A DNA stretch of 64,000 bases, from the NCBI RefSeq assembly GCF_000221185.1, contig NC_015865.1, forward strand, positions 558,001 through 622,000. The letters are read 5' to 3'. Source of the DNA: Thermococcus sp. 4557 (lineage in GTDB: Archaea > Methanobacteriota_B > Thermococci > Thermococcales > Thermococcaceae). The notes beneath the pieces are model-generated. The model had not been told where the DNA came from. It saw only the letters and a program-made list of their open reading frames with translations, and did not search any database. The position numbers and the translations under genes are program-made. Positions 54,507 to 62,880 of this stretch are shown piece after piece. Position 1 is the first letter of the stretch. Each line of letters starts with the position of its first letter.

Positions 54507-55826
54507 ATGCGGAAAGTTGAGAGGTTTATGAAGGAGAAAGGCCTCGAAGTCGGAGATTACGTTCGGATAATCGAAAAGGAGAATGGAAACACGAGCGTCT
54601 ATGAGGGCGTTGTCATGAACCCCTACGAGCTGTCCAGCGGCGAAACCCTCACGCTGAAGCTCGACAACGGGTACAACGTCGGAATACTGGTGGATCAAAT
54701 CCTGGAGGTCGAGGTGATCGAGAAGGCCGCCCCCAGGGAGGAGCTGAAGTTCGAGGAGGTCTTCCCCAAGAAGCCGGGCCTTCCAAGCGTCGCGATAATA
54801 GGAACCGGCGGAACCATAGCGAGCAGGATTGACTACAAGACGGGCGCCGTTCACGCGGCCTTCACCGCCGAGGAGCTCGCCAAGGCAGTTCCGGAGATAT
54901 TCGACATAGCGAACATAACACCGAAGCTGCTCTTCAACATAATGAGTGAGGACATGCGCCCGGAGTACTGGATTAAAATAGCCCACGAGGTAGCCGAAAT
55001 GCTGAACAACGGGGAAGATGGCGTCGTTATCGCCCACGGAACGGACACGATGGCCTACACCGCCTCGGCGCTCAGCTTCATGCTCCGCGATCTCGGAAAG
55101 CCGGTCATCCTCGTGGGTTCCCAGAGGAGCTCAGACAGGCCGAGCAGCGACGCGGCGATGAACCTCATCTGCTCCGTCCGGATGGCGACCGCCGACTTCG
55201 GTGAGGTGGCCATCGTCATGCACGGCGAGACCAGCGACACCTACTGCCTCGCCCACCGCGGGACCAAGGCCAGGAAGATGCACACGAGCAGGAGGGACGC
55301 GTTCAGGAGCATAAACGACATTCCCCTCGCAAGGATATGGCCGGAAGGTAAGATCGAGTTCCTCAGGAACGACTACCGCAGGAGAACCGAGAGCGAGGTC
55401 TGGGTGGACGACGAGATGGAGGAGAAGGTGGCCATCATCAAGGCCTTCCCGGGAATCCAGCCGGAGATAATAGATTTCTTCGTCGACAGGGGATACAAGG
55501 GACTGGTCATCGAAGGAACGGGTCTCGGCCACGTACCCACCTACGTCATCGATTCGATAAAGCGCGCCACGGAGGAAGGCGTCGCCGTCTGCATGACGAG
55601 CCAGTGCCTCTACGGCAGGGTGAACCTCAACGTCTACTCAACCGGAAGGAGGCTCCTAAAGGCCGGCGTGATTCCGTGCGAGGACATGCTCCCGGAGACG
55701 GCCTACGTCAAGCTCATGTGGGTTCTCGGCCACACCGACGACCCGAAGGAAGTGCGCGAGATGATGCTGACGAACTACGCCGGAGAGATAACGCCGTACA
55801 CGAGGTTTGACACGTTCCTGAGGTGA
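54507..55826 (+). CDS. gatD: glutamyl-tRNA(Gln) amidotransferase subunit D
   Basis: GatD is the asparaginase-like subunit of the archaeal GatDE that turns Glu-tRNA(Gln) into Gln-tRNA(Gln). The 439-residue protein has an N-terminal beta-barrel (to about 80), then the amidohydrolase with IGTGGTIASRIDY carrying one catalytic Thr, and IAHGTDTMAYTAS with the Thr-Asp pair. TATA AGGTTTATATTG near 54465-54476, ribosome site GGAGGGAGAG. Its partner gatE is separated by a two-gene toxin-antitoxin insertion on the same transcript. Confidence 0.96.
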   Translation: MRKVERFMKEKGLEVGDYVRIIEKENGNTSVYEGVVMNPYELSSGETLTLKLDNGYNVGILVDQILEVEVIEKAAPREELKFEEVFPKKPGLPSVAIIGTGGTIASRIDYKTGAVHAAFTAEELAKAVPEIFDIANITPKLLFNIMSEDMRPEYWIKIAHEVAEMLNNGEDGVVIAHGTDTMAYTASALSFMLRDLGKPVILVGSQRSSDRPSSDAAMNLICSVRMATADFGEVAIVMHGETSDTYCLAHRGTKARKMHTSRRDAFRSINDIPLARIWPEGKIEFLRNDYRRRTESEVWVDDEMEEKVAIIKAFPGIQPEIIDFFVDRGYKGLVIEGTGLGHVPTYVIDSIKRATEEGVAVCMTSQCLYGRVNLNVYSTGRRLLKAGVIPCEDMLPETAYVKLMWVLGHTDDPKEVREMMLTNYAGEITPYTRFDTFLR

Positions 55827-55831
55827 TAGAG

Positions 55832-56044
55832 GTGGGAATTCGGGCCGTCTACAAGGATGGGGTGTTTAAGCCCCTCAACAATGTTAAGCTTCCAGAGGGA
55901 ACGGAGGTAGAGATTGTAATAGCGAATCCAAGGGAGGCCATCAGGAGGTACGCGGGAGCACTTAGGGAGCTGAAGGATGTCGGAAACATAGACTGGGAGG
56001 AGGCATACCATGAGCACATTCTCAAGAGAGCCGGTGATGGTTGA
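55832..56044 (+). CDS. DUF104-family antitoxin (AF2212-like)
   Basis: About 70 residues. The small beta-barrel N-terminus GIRAVYKDGVFKPLNNVKL followed by PEGTEVEIVI is the DUF104 pattern, a family of antitoxins for PIN-domain toxins. The C-terminus is a helical toxin-binding region (EAIRRYAGALRELKDVGNIDW). GTG 55832 is chosen, with GGTGATAG ahead; GTG 55823 overlaps the gatD stop (GTGA). It overlaps the toxin gene by 35 bp. This family shares the AbrB-like double-psi role of binding its promoter. Confidence 0.85.
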   Translation: MGIRAVYKDGVFKPLNNVKLPEGTEVEIVIANPREAIRRYAGALRELKDVGNIDWEEAYHEHILKRAGDG

Positions 56045-56483
56045 TTCAAACGTCTGGATAGACTACCTGCTCGGGGAGAAACGCGGAACTGAACTAATGG
56101 AGAGCCTGGCCAGTGAGTACCTCCTCGCGGTGACCCCAACGATATACGGGGAGGTTGCTTTTCAGTTGCTTGCAAGGAACTATACGAAACTAACCGGAAG
56201 CTACAAGTTCTACTCGCTTAGAAAGGAGCTCGCCAAGAATCCCGAACTCTACAAGCCCGTGGAGACCTTTGATGAACTCCTTGATTCCCTTTTTGCCTCG
56301 AATGTTTTGATTTTTCTCGACGAGAACTGGGAGATAATGCACATCTCCCGGGATATCCGCAAAAAATTTGGCCTGCTTCCAAACGATTCCCTGATCGTAT
56401 CCGCCTGTGAGTATTATGGGATAAGCAAGATTGCAACCTTTGATGACGACTTTTTGAGAACCCCTCTGGAGGTGTTAAGATGA
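56010..56483 (+). CDS. PIN-domain toxin (VapC-like RNase)
   Basis: A 157-residue PIN ribonuclease. The acidic active-site set is complete: Asp12 in [11 protein letters not shown], Glu48 in TIYGEVAF, Asp126 in [11 protein letters not shown] and Asp144-146 in ATFDDDF. VapC toxins usually cut tRNA or rRNA. ATG 56010 lies within the antitoxin gene, and ATG 56037 is a shorter alternative. Its stop overlaps the gatE start as ATGA, so toxin output is chained to amidotransferase translation. Confidence 0.88.
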   Translation: MSTFSREPVMVDSNVWIDYLLGEKRGTELMESLASEYLLAVTPTIYGEVAFQLLARNYTKLTGSYKFYSLRKELAKNPELYKPVETFDELLDSLFASNVLIFLDENWEIMHISRDIRKKFGLLPNDSLIVSACEYYGISKIATFDDDFLRTPLEVLR

Positions 56484-58366
56484 CCGAGAAGTTCAACTAC
56501 GAGGAGCTTGGCCTCAAGGTGGGCCTTGAGATACACAGGCAGCTCGACACGAAGAGGCTGTTCTCCCCGGTCCCCAGCGAGATGAGCGACGAGGTGGACT
56601 TCACGTTCCAGCGCAGGCTCAGGCCGACGATAAGCGAGCTGGGTGAAATCGACCCGGCCGCCCTTGAGGAGTTCAAGAAGGGAAAAACCTACATCTACGA
56701 GGGCAACTACAGGCTGGCGGACCTCGTTTACATGGATGAGGAGCCTCCCCACATGCCGGACGAGGAGGCGCTCAGGGTTTCCCTCCAGATAAGCTACCTC
56801 CTCAACGCAACCCCCGTTGACGAGGTTCACTTCATGCGCAAGATAGTCATAGACGGCTCCAACGTCTCCGGCTTCCAGAGAACCGCGATAATAGCCATGA
56901 ACGGAAAGGTGGACACCCCCTGGGGAAGCGTCGGCATTCCGACGATCTGCCTTGAGGAGGACGCGTGCCGCATCGTCGAGAGGGGAGAGAAGGAGGTCAT
57001 CTACCGCCTCGACCGCTTAGGCATTCCGCTGGTGGAGATAAGCACCACCCCGGATATACACCACCCGGAGCAGGCAAAGGTCGTCGCGAAGTACATCGGC
57101 GACGCGCTCAGGGCCACCAGAAAGGTCAAACGCGGTCTCGGAACCATCAGGCAGGACCTGAACGTTTCCATCAGGGGCGGGGCAAGGGTTGAGATCAAAG
57201 GTGTCCAGGAGCTGGACATGATTCCCCTCATCATCGAGCGCGAGATAGAGAGACAGGTGAACCTGCTCAAAATACGCGAGGAGCTGAGGAATCGCGGGGT
57301 CAGGCCAGATGACATAACGGAGGAGTTCCACGACGTCACAGAGATATTCCAGAACACCGGCTCGAAGATAATCGCCCGCACCGTAAAGAAGGGCGGAAAG
57401 GTTCTCGCCGTTAAGCTCCCCAAGTTCCGCGGCCTGATCGGGAAGGAGATACAGCCCGGCAGGCGCCTGGGCACCGAGATGGCGGACAGGGCCAAGAAGT
57501 ACGTAAAGGGAATCTTCCACATCGATGAACTGCCTAACTATGGAATTACAGAATTAGAGGTTAATGCAGTTATCGAAAAACTTGGTCTCGGAGAGAAGGA
57601 TGCCTTCGTTCTCGTCGCGGCCGAGGAGGAGACCGCGAAGAACGCCCTCCGGGAGGTTCTCCAGCGCGCGAGGGAGGCCATCGAGGGCGTTCCTGAGGAG
57701 ACCAGGAGGGCCCTGCCGGACGGCAACACCCAGTACATGCGCCCGCTCCCGGGCAAGGCTAGGATGTATCCGGAAACGGACATACCGCCCATACTGATAA
57801 CCGGCGAGATGAAGGACGATGTACTGGCGAACCTGCCCGAGCTCCCGCAGGAGCGCGTCGAGCGCTATGTGAAGGAGTATAGGATAGACAAAAGCTTAGC
57901 AGAAACCCTGGTGAACGACGAGCGCGACGAGCTCTTCGAGGAGCTGATAGCTAGGGGCGTCAAGCCCTCCATGGCCGCCTCAATCCTCGTGGTGGTCCTC
58001 AAGGGACTCAAGAAGGAGGCACCCATCGAGAACATCACAGATGACCACATCAGGGGGGCCTTTGACCTCTACCTCAGCGGAAAGATAGCCAAGGAGGCCT
58101 TCGAGGAGATATTCAAGGAGCTGGCGAAGAGTCCGGAGAAGAGCGCCGCCCAGGTGGCCGAGGAGAAGGGCCTCACCCTCCTCAGCGAGGAAGAGGTCGA
58201 GAGGATAATAGACGAGGTCGTTCAGGCGAACATCGAAGTCATCAAGGCCAAGGGAATGGGCGCGATGGGAATGGTCATGGGCAGGGCAATGGCGAAGCTC
58301 CGCGGAAGGGCGGACGGAAAGCTCGTCAGCTCGCTCGTGAGGAAGAAGATTCAGGAGCTGAGCTGA
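56480..58366 (+). CDS. gatE: glutamyl-tRNA(Gln) amidotransferase subunit E
   Basis: GatE is the tRNA-recognising kinase and transamidase subunit of archaeal GatDE. The 628-residue protein has the GatB/E-type N-terminus ([19 protein letters not shown]), an AspRS-like insert near residues 270-400 special to GatE, and the C-terminal helical tail domain with the GatB/YqeY-like end ([20 protein letters not shown]). ATG 56480 overlaps the PIN toxin stop. In most archaea gatD and gatE are separate or adjacent; the insertion here is notable. Confidence 0.95.
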   Translation: MTEKFNYEELGLKVGLEIHRQLDTKRLFSPVPSEMSDEVDFTFQRRLRPTISELGEIDPAALEEFKKGKTYIYEGNYRLADLVYMDEEPPHMPDEEALRVSLQISYLLNATPVDEVHFMRKIVIDGSNVSGFQRTAIIAMNGKVDTPWGSVGIPTICLEEDACRIVERGEKEVIYRLDRLGIPLVEISTTPDIHHPEQAKVVAKYIGDALRATRKVKRGLGTIRQDLNVSIRGGARVEIKGVQELDMIPLIIEREIERQVNLLKIREELRNRGVRPDDITEEFHDVTEIFQNTGSKIIARTVKKGGKVLAVKLPKFRGLIGKEIQPGRRLGTEMADRAKKYVKGIFHIDELPNYGITELEVNAVIEKLGLGEKDAFVLVAAEEETAKNALREVLQRAREAIEGVPEETRRALPDGNTQYMRPLPGKARMYPETDIPPILITGEMKDDVLANLPELPQERVERYVKEYRIDKSLAETLVNDERDELFEELIARGVKPSMAASILVVVLKGLKKEAPIENITDDHIRGAFDLYLSGKIAKEAFEEIFKELAKSPEKSAAQVAEEKGLTLLSEEEVERIIDEVVQANIEVIKAKGMGAMGMVMGRAMAKLRGRADGKLVSSLVRKKIQELS

Positions 58367-58412
58367 GGGTTAAGTTTTTAACCTCCTTTTCTTACTTCCC
58401 TTTGTGGGAAGC

Positions 58413-58931
58413 ATGGCCCAGAAGATCAAAATCGTCTACTACCTCTATGAGGTTAAAGACGAGCCCCTCGGGAACTACGCGAAGGCCGTTGAATCGAAGC
58501 TCGGCCGCTTCGTCCGGCTGGTGAATCCGGACGAGTACACCCTCATGACGAATTTTAAAAGCATCCTCGGAACCTCAAAGGAGGCCCACGTGATCGAGAT
58601 TAGAAACGACATCAGCAGATGGTTCTACCTGACGAAGGGCGTGAATGACCTGGAAACGCCCAAAGCAGCCTACGAGTATGAGATTGGGAAGGAGGAGGCA
58701 CTTGAAGCAGTATTCCGAGAAATAGCCGAGGGGTCCGCACATGGGAAGCTCGGCGTGGATAAATTCTCCGCGATGCTACAACTCCTGCTCTGGGGAGGAT
58801 TCCTCTTCCTGAGCTATCTGGGCTACAAAAACGACGAGCTGGAGTGGATCAACAGCCTCCTGCCCCTTGTGCTGCTGCTATCCGGTCTCATAGAGGGGTT
58901 CAGGAGGGGCTACAAAAAGAGGAAAAAGTGA
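58413..58931 (+). CDS. membrane protein, tandem paralogue A
   Basis: About 172 residues. A soluble N-terminal alpha/beta part (KIKIVYYLYEVKDEPLGNYAKAVE; RFVRLVNPDEYTLM; VIEIRNDISRWFYLT) is followed by two C-terminal hydrophobic segments (MLQLLLWGGFLFLSYLGY and WINSLLPLVLLLSGLI) and a basic end RRGYKKRKK. No family recognised. It is similar in order and motifs to the next gene. ATG 58413 is preferred to GTG 58404; TTTTTAACC near 58374 may be the promoter. Confidence 0.68.
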   Translation: MAQKIKIVYYLYEVKDEPLGNYAKAVESKLGRFVRLVNPDEYTLMTNFKSILGTSKEAHVIEIRNDISRWFYLTKGVNDLETPKAAYEYEIGKEEALEAVFREIAEGSAHGKLGVDKFSAMLQLLLWGGFLFLSYLGYKNDELEWINSLLPLVLLLSGLIEGFRRGYKKRKK

Positions 58932-58972
58932 GTACAGCGGTCACCGGCCGTCGGGAGAAAGCGGGTGATGGT

Positions 58973-59623
58973 ATGGAGCTCAAAGCGAAGGTTGGAGGCA
59001 TCATCGCCGGCTGGATGGACGGAAAGAGGTGCACCTACGCGCGCGTTAGATGCGAGATTCTCTCGAACTGCACACGGCCCGTGGAGAGGGCCCTCAGATC
59101 CATGGGGCTGAGATTCATCCGCCTGACTGACCCCGACCCGTACCTGCTGGTGTCGTCGGGTGAGGACCTCTACGACCGCGGGAAGTTTCTGACGGTGATA
59201 GAGCTAACCGATGGACTGGGCCGTCTTTTCTATCTAACCGCGTCAGACGTGCCCGTGAGCCTCAAAGAGCTTCCCCGCCCGGAGTTCGTCCTTGCGTTTC
59301 GCGTGAAGAGAAAGGAAGGATTCCGCGCCCTCCTCGATGTCATAGGGAAAAAGAGAATCGGGGGCATCAGACACAAACACCGCTCCCTGCTGAGCTTTCT
59401 GATCAGCTTCGCGGGAAGTCTCTTGCTCTCAAGCACAGTAAACATCGAGGGCTACTGGGGCCAGGCCACCCTCATGCTCCTTCTGGCCCTGATCATTTTT
59501 ATCGTCCTTGATTACCCGTTCTCCATGCTGTACGTCAAGGGCGTAGAGGTCATCCAGAACCCGGAGCCTTCCACGAAGGTCTTCATCATCAAGGTCAAAG
59601 GGGCGGAAAAGAAGGGAAGTTAA
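58973..59623 (+). CDS. membrane protein, tandem paralogue B
   Basis: About 216 residues, homologous by eye to the preceding gene: RFIRLTDPDPYLLV matches RFVRLVNPDEYTLM, and VIELTDGLGRLFYLT matches VIEIRNDISRWFYLT, both followed by a paired-transmembrane C-terminus (SLLSFLISFAGSLLLSS and TLMLLLALIIFIVLDYPF). It has a longer N-terminus with cysteines and a C-terminal strand segment. ATG 58973 follows GGGTGATG. Its end overlaps hmgA by 4 bp in convergent orientation. Function unknown. Confidence 0.7.
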   Translation: MELKAKVGGIIAGWMDGKRCTYARVRCEILSNCTRPVERALRSMGLRFIRLTDPDPYLLVSSGEDLYDRGKFLTVIELTDGLGRLFYLTASDVPVSLKELPRPEFVLAFRVKRKEGFRALLDVIGKKRIGGIRHKHRSLLSFLISFAGSLLLSSTVNIEGYWGQATLMLLLALIIFIVLDYPFSMLYVKGVEVIQNPEPSTKVFIIKVKGAEKKGS

Positions 59624-60846
59624 CGCCCCAGCTCGGCGTGGGCCTTTGCCAGGTGCTTCGCCGCTATTGCCGCCAAGAGGGAGAGTTCCCCTGCGAGGAC
59701 GGCGCCCGCTATTATCTCCGCGAACTTCTTGGCGTTGGTTCCAGGCGGGTCTCCTCCACCGGCAACGCCCATTATGCTCAGGGCTTCCCTCTGGGTCGGA
59801 ACGCGCGTTCCTCCGCCGACGGTTCCAATCTCAAGGCTCGGCATGGTGACGCTTATGTAGAGGTCACCCTCCGAGGTAACCTCTGCCAGGGTTATGCCGT
59901 GCGAGCCCTCGGTGATCTGGGCCTCGTCCTGCCCGGTGGCAAGGAAAATAGCACCGACTATGTTGGCAAAGTGGGCGTTGAAGCCGTAGGAACCGGCCTG
60001 AGCCGAACCGACGAGGTTCTTCCGGTAGTTGACCTCAGCTATGAGCTCCGGGGTCGTCTTCAGCTTCTTCTCAACTATCTCGCGCGGGATTATAGCCTCG
60101 GCAATGACAGTCTTTCCGCGGCCGTTGATGAAGTTCATAGCGTTTGGCTTCTTGTCCACACACAGGTTGCCCGAGAGGGCGAGGTACCTAACGTCCGGAA
60201 AGTGCTCCTCGATGACCTTCATTATCTCCTCGCTCGATATCGTCACCATGTTCATGCCCATGGCATCGCCGGTCTCGAACTCAAACCTAAGGTAGAGGTT
60301 GTTGCCGACGATGTAGGGTTTAACGTCCCTCAGCTTCCCGTGTCTGGTGACCTTGCTGACGGCCTTCTCCTGGAGGTAGTCGATGTTGGCCTTGACCCAC
60401 TCGGCAACTTCCCTGGCGCGCCTCGCGTCGGGGCACTTGAGGAGCGGCGCGCGGGTCATCTTGTCGTCGATTATGGTGGTCTTAACGCCTCCAGCGGCGG
60501 TGAGGGCCGAACAGCCGCGGTTGACGCTCGCAACGAGCGCTCCCTCCGTGGTGGCGAGTGGGATGTAGAATTCACCCTTCGCGTACTCGCCGTTGATTTT
60601 GAGCGGTCCAGCAACGCCCATCGGTATCTGAACGACGCCTATCATGTTCTCGATGTTCTTTCCTATGACCCTCTCGGGGTCTATCGAGTAGTGCCCTATG
60701 TTCTCAAGGCTCACACCGAACTTCTTCTCCAGAGCGCGGCGCCTTATCTCCGTGGCAAGCCTCTTATCGCCGTTTGTATACTTCTCGACCTGGTGGAGCT
60801 TTATCTCTCCGCTGGCTACTTTCTCCACAAGTTCCTCCACGTTCAT
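59620..60846 (-). CDS. hmgA: HMG-CoA reductase
   Basis: HMG-CoA reductase makes mevalonate for archaeal isoprenoid lipids. The 408-residue class I enzyme has ATTEGALVASVNRG with catalytic Glu, TGDAMGMNMVT for the NADP side, IFLATGQDEAQ with the Asp and LAAIAAKHLAKAH with the C-terminal His. ATG 60846 follows GGAGGTG; the longer in-frame start is inside the intergenic region. It lies 17 bp after the MinD-like gene, with which it shares a transcript. Confidence 0.96.
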   Translation of the reverse strand: MNVEELVEKVASGEIKLHQVEKYTNGDKRLATEIRRRALEKKFGVSLENIGHYSIDPERVIGKNIENMIGVVQIPMGVAGPLKINGEYAKGEFYIPLATTEGALVASVNRGCSALTAAGGVKTTIIDDKMTRAPLLKCPDARRAREVAEWVKANIDYLQEKAVSKVTRHGKLRDVKPYIVGNNLYLRFEFETGDAMGMNMVTISSEEIMKVIEEHFPDVRYLALSGNLCVDKKPNAMNFINGRGKTVIAEAIIPREIVEKKLKTTPELIAEVNYRKNLVGSAQAGSYGFNAHFANIVGAIFLATGQDEAQITEGSHGITLAEVTSEGDLYISVTMPSLEIGTVGGGTRVPTQREALSIMGVAGGGDPPGTNAKKFAEIIAGAVLAGELSLLAAIAAKHLAKAHAELGR

Positions 60847-60863
60847 GTCGACACCTCCAGAAA

Positions 60864-61607
60864 TCAGCCGAATATCCACTCCTCAAGCACCTCTCCGGCT
60901 TCCCGGAATGCTATCGAGGCATCGCTATCAGGGTCATACTTAACTATGGGCACTCCAACGTTGATGGACTCAGGGACGTTGTAGTCAAAGGGTATCCACC
61001 CGAGAACCGGGACATCAAGATCCTCCTCGACCGCCTCAACGATTTTATCCACAACGTCCGCGGACTCACGAACCTTGTTCAAGATCACACCGATATTGAG
61101 ACCGTACCTCTCGCCGAGTGCCTTCAGCTTCTCTATCTCGTTCTCAACCATCGTTTCGAAGGAGTATATGGGCGAGCGCTCTATCTCGACAACTATGAGC
61201 TGATAGTTTGCGACCTCAAAAGTCGGGAGGGTATCGAACGGTATGCCCGTGGGCGAATCAACGAAGACAACGCCGAACTTATACTTCACCCTGTCCAGAA
61301 TGTCCACAAGTCTCCTCGGGGAGATGCCCAGAACGTCCTGGAGCTGGGTGCTTCCAGGGAGCACATGAACTCCGGTGTGGGGATGCCGGTAAATCGCCCA
61401 TTCGGGGTCTATATCTGGGTTCTTCAGGAGCGAGTGAAGGGTATACCTAACCGTGTCAAGGGCAAAGTGGAAGCCAAGGTTGGGGAGATACAGGTCGCCG
61501 TCAACCGCTAGAACGCGATACTCTCGCATGGCAAGAAACGTACTGAGATTTGCCGTTGTCATGGTTTTTCCGGCACCGCCCCTGCCGGTCACTACTATGA
61601 GCGCCAT
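60864..61607 (-). CDS. MinD/ParA-like P-loop ATPase with altered Walker A
   Basis: A 247-residue deviant-Walker ATPase. The P-loop reads GRGGAGKT at 8-15, so the signature Lys of KGGxGKT is Arg9. Walker B is FVDSPTGIPF, plus LAVDGDLYLPNLG and a switch region near NKVRES. In MinD/ParA proteins that first Lys contacts ATP across the dimer, so Arg may keep or weaken it. It may position or count membrane or DNA cargo. ATG 61607 with GGGGG nearby. Co-transcribed with hmgA, an unexpected partner. Confidence 0.85.
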   Translation of the reverse strand: MALIVVTGRGGAGKTMTTANLSTFLAMREYRVLAVDGDLYLPNLGFHFALDTVRYTLHSLLKNPDIDPEWAIYRHPHTGVHVLPGSTQLQDVLGISPRRLVDILDRVKYKFGVVFVDSPTGIPFDTLPTFEVANYQLIVVEIERSPIYSFETMVENEIEKLKALGERYGLNIGVILNKVRESADVVDKIVEAVEEDLDVPVLGWIPFDYNVPESINVGVPIVKYDPDSDASIAFREAGEVLEEWIFG

Positions 61608-61756
61608 CTCTAAACCCCCTTCACAGGGGACATACTCAAAAGGGGATATAAGGTTTCCGATGGGGATAGGGAACACTCAACCCCCAATTGCCGCCGCAAA
61701 AGGTTTATATCGTCCCCCGTTCAGATATCCATGTAAATGCTAAGGAGATGATTGCC

Positions 61757-62809
61757 ATGGCTGAAAAGATGCCGGCTATCATGAAAACGAAGCCCGCTTA
61801 CGGTGCTGAGCTCGTTGAGGTTGATGTTCCCAAGCCAGGGCCGGGCGAAGTCCTCATCAAAGTTCTCGCCACCAGCATATGCGGAACCGACCTCCACATC
61901 TACGAGTGGAACGAGTGGGCCCAGAGCAGGATCAAGCCGCCCCAAATCATGGGTCACGAGGTCGCCGGAGAGGTCATCGAAGTCGGACCCGGCGTTGACA
62001 CCCTCGAGGTCGGCGACTACATAAGCGCCGAGACCCACATCGTCTGCGGAAAGTGCTACGCCTGCAGGCACAACCGCTACCACGTCTGCCAGAACACCAA
62101 GATATTCGGCGTTGACATGGACGGTGTTTTCGCCGAGTACGCGATAGTTCCCGCCCAGAACGCCTGGAAGAACCCGAAGGACATGCCCCCTGAGTACGCG
62201 GCGCTCCAGGAGCCGCTCGGCAACGCCGTCGATACTGTTCTGGCGGGACCGATAGCCGGAAGGAGCACCCTCATAACCGGTGCCGGCCCGCTCGGACTCC
62301 TTGGAATTGCCGTCGCAAAGGCATCCGGAGCGTACCCGGTTATCGTGAGCGAGCCGAGCGAGTTCAGGCGCGAGCTGGCCAAGAAGGTCGGTGCCGACTA
62401 CGTCATCAACCCCTTCGAGGAGGATCCTGTCAAAGCTGTCATGGACATAACCGACGGCGCCGGTGTTGAGGTCTTCCTTGAGTTCAGCGGAGCGCCGAAG
62501 GCTCTGGAGCAGGGCCTGGCTGCCACCACCCCGGGGGGAAGGGTTTCCCTACTCGGCCTCTTCCCGAGGGACGTTACGGTGGACTTCAACAACTTGATCA
62601 TCTTCAAGGCCCTCGAGATACACGGCATCACCGGAAGGCACCTCTGGGAGACCTGGTACACGGTCTCAAGCCTCATCCAGAGCGGCAGGCTCAACCTCGA
62701 CCCGGTCATCACCCACAAGTACAAGGGCTTCGAGAAGTTCGAGGAAGCCTTTGAGCTGATGAGGGCAGGCAAGACCGGTAAGGTCGTGTTCTTCCCGCAC
62801 AAGGGTTGA
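61757..62809 (+). CDS. tdh: L-threonine 3-dehydrogenase
   Basis: TDH oxidises threonine to 2-amino-3-ketobutyrate with NAD. The 350-residue zinc-containing MDR enzyme has [14 protein letters not shown] around the catalytic zinc site, the structural-zinc loop [15 protein letters not shown], the catalytic Cys in TSICGTDLH, and the Rossmann loop [12 protein letters not shown] 61757 follows GGAGATGATT and gives the usual N-terminus. TATA AGGTTTATATC near 61701-61711. Next comes pheS on a separate promoter. Confidence 0.95.
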   Translation: MAEKMPAIMKTKPAYGAELVEVDVPKPGPGEVLIKVLATSICGTDLHIYEWNEWAQSRIKPPQIMGHEVAGEVIEVGPGVDTLEVGDYISAETHIVCGKCYACRHNRYHVCQNTKIFGVDMDGVFAEYAIVPAQNAWKNPKDMPPEYAALQEPLGNAVDTVLAGPIAGRSTLITGAGPLGLLGIAVAKASGAYPVIVSEPSEFRRELAKKVGADYVINPFEEDPVKAVMDITDGAGVEVFLEFSGAPKALEQGLAATTPGGRVSLLGLFPRDVTVDFNNLIIFKALEIHGITGRHLWETWYTVSSLIQSGRLNLDPVITHKYKGFEKFEEAFELMRAGKTGKVVFFPHKG

Positions 62810-62880
62810 ACTACTTCCCCTTTTCTTTCACCGCAATTCTTAAGTAACTCCTCTCAAACTCACCCCAAGGAGGTGGCACT

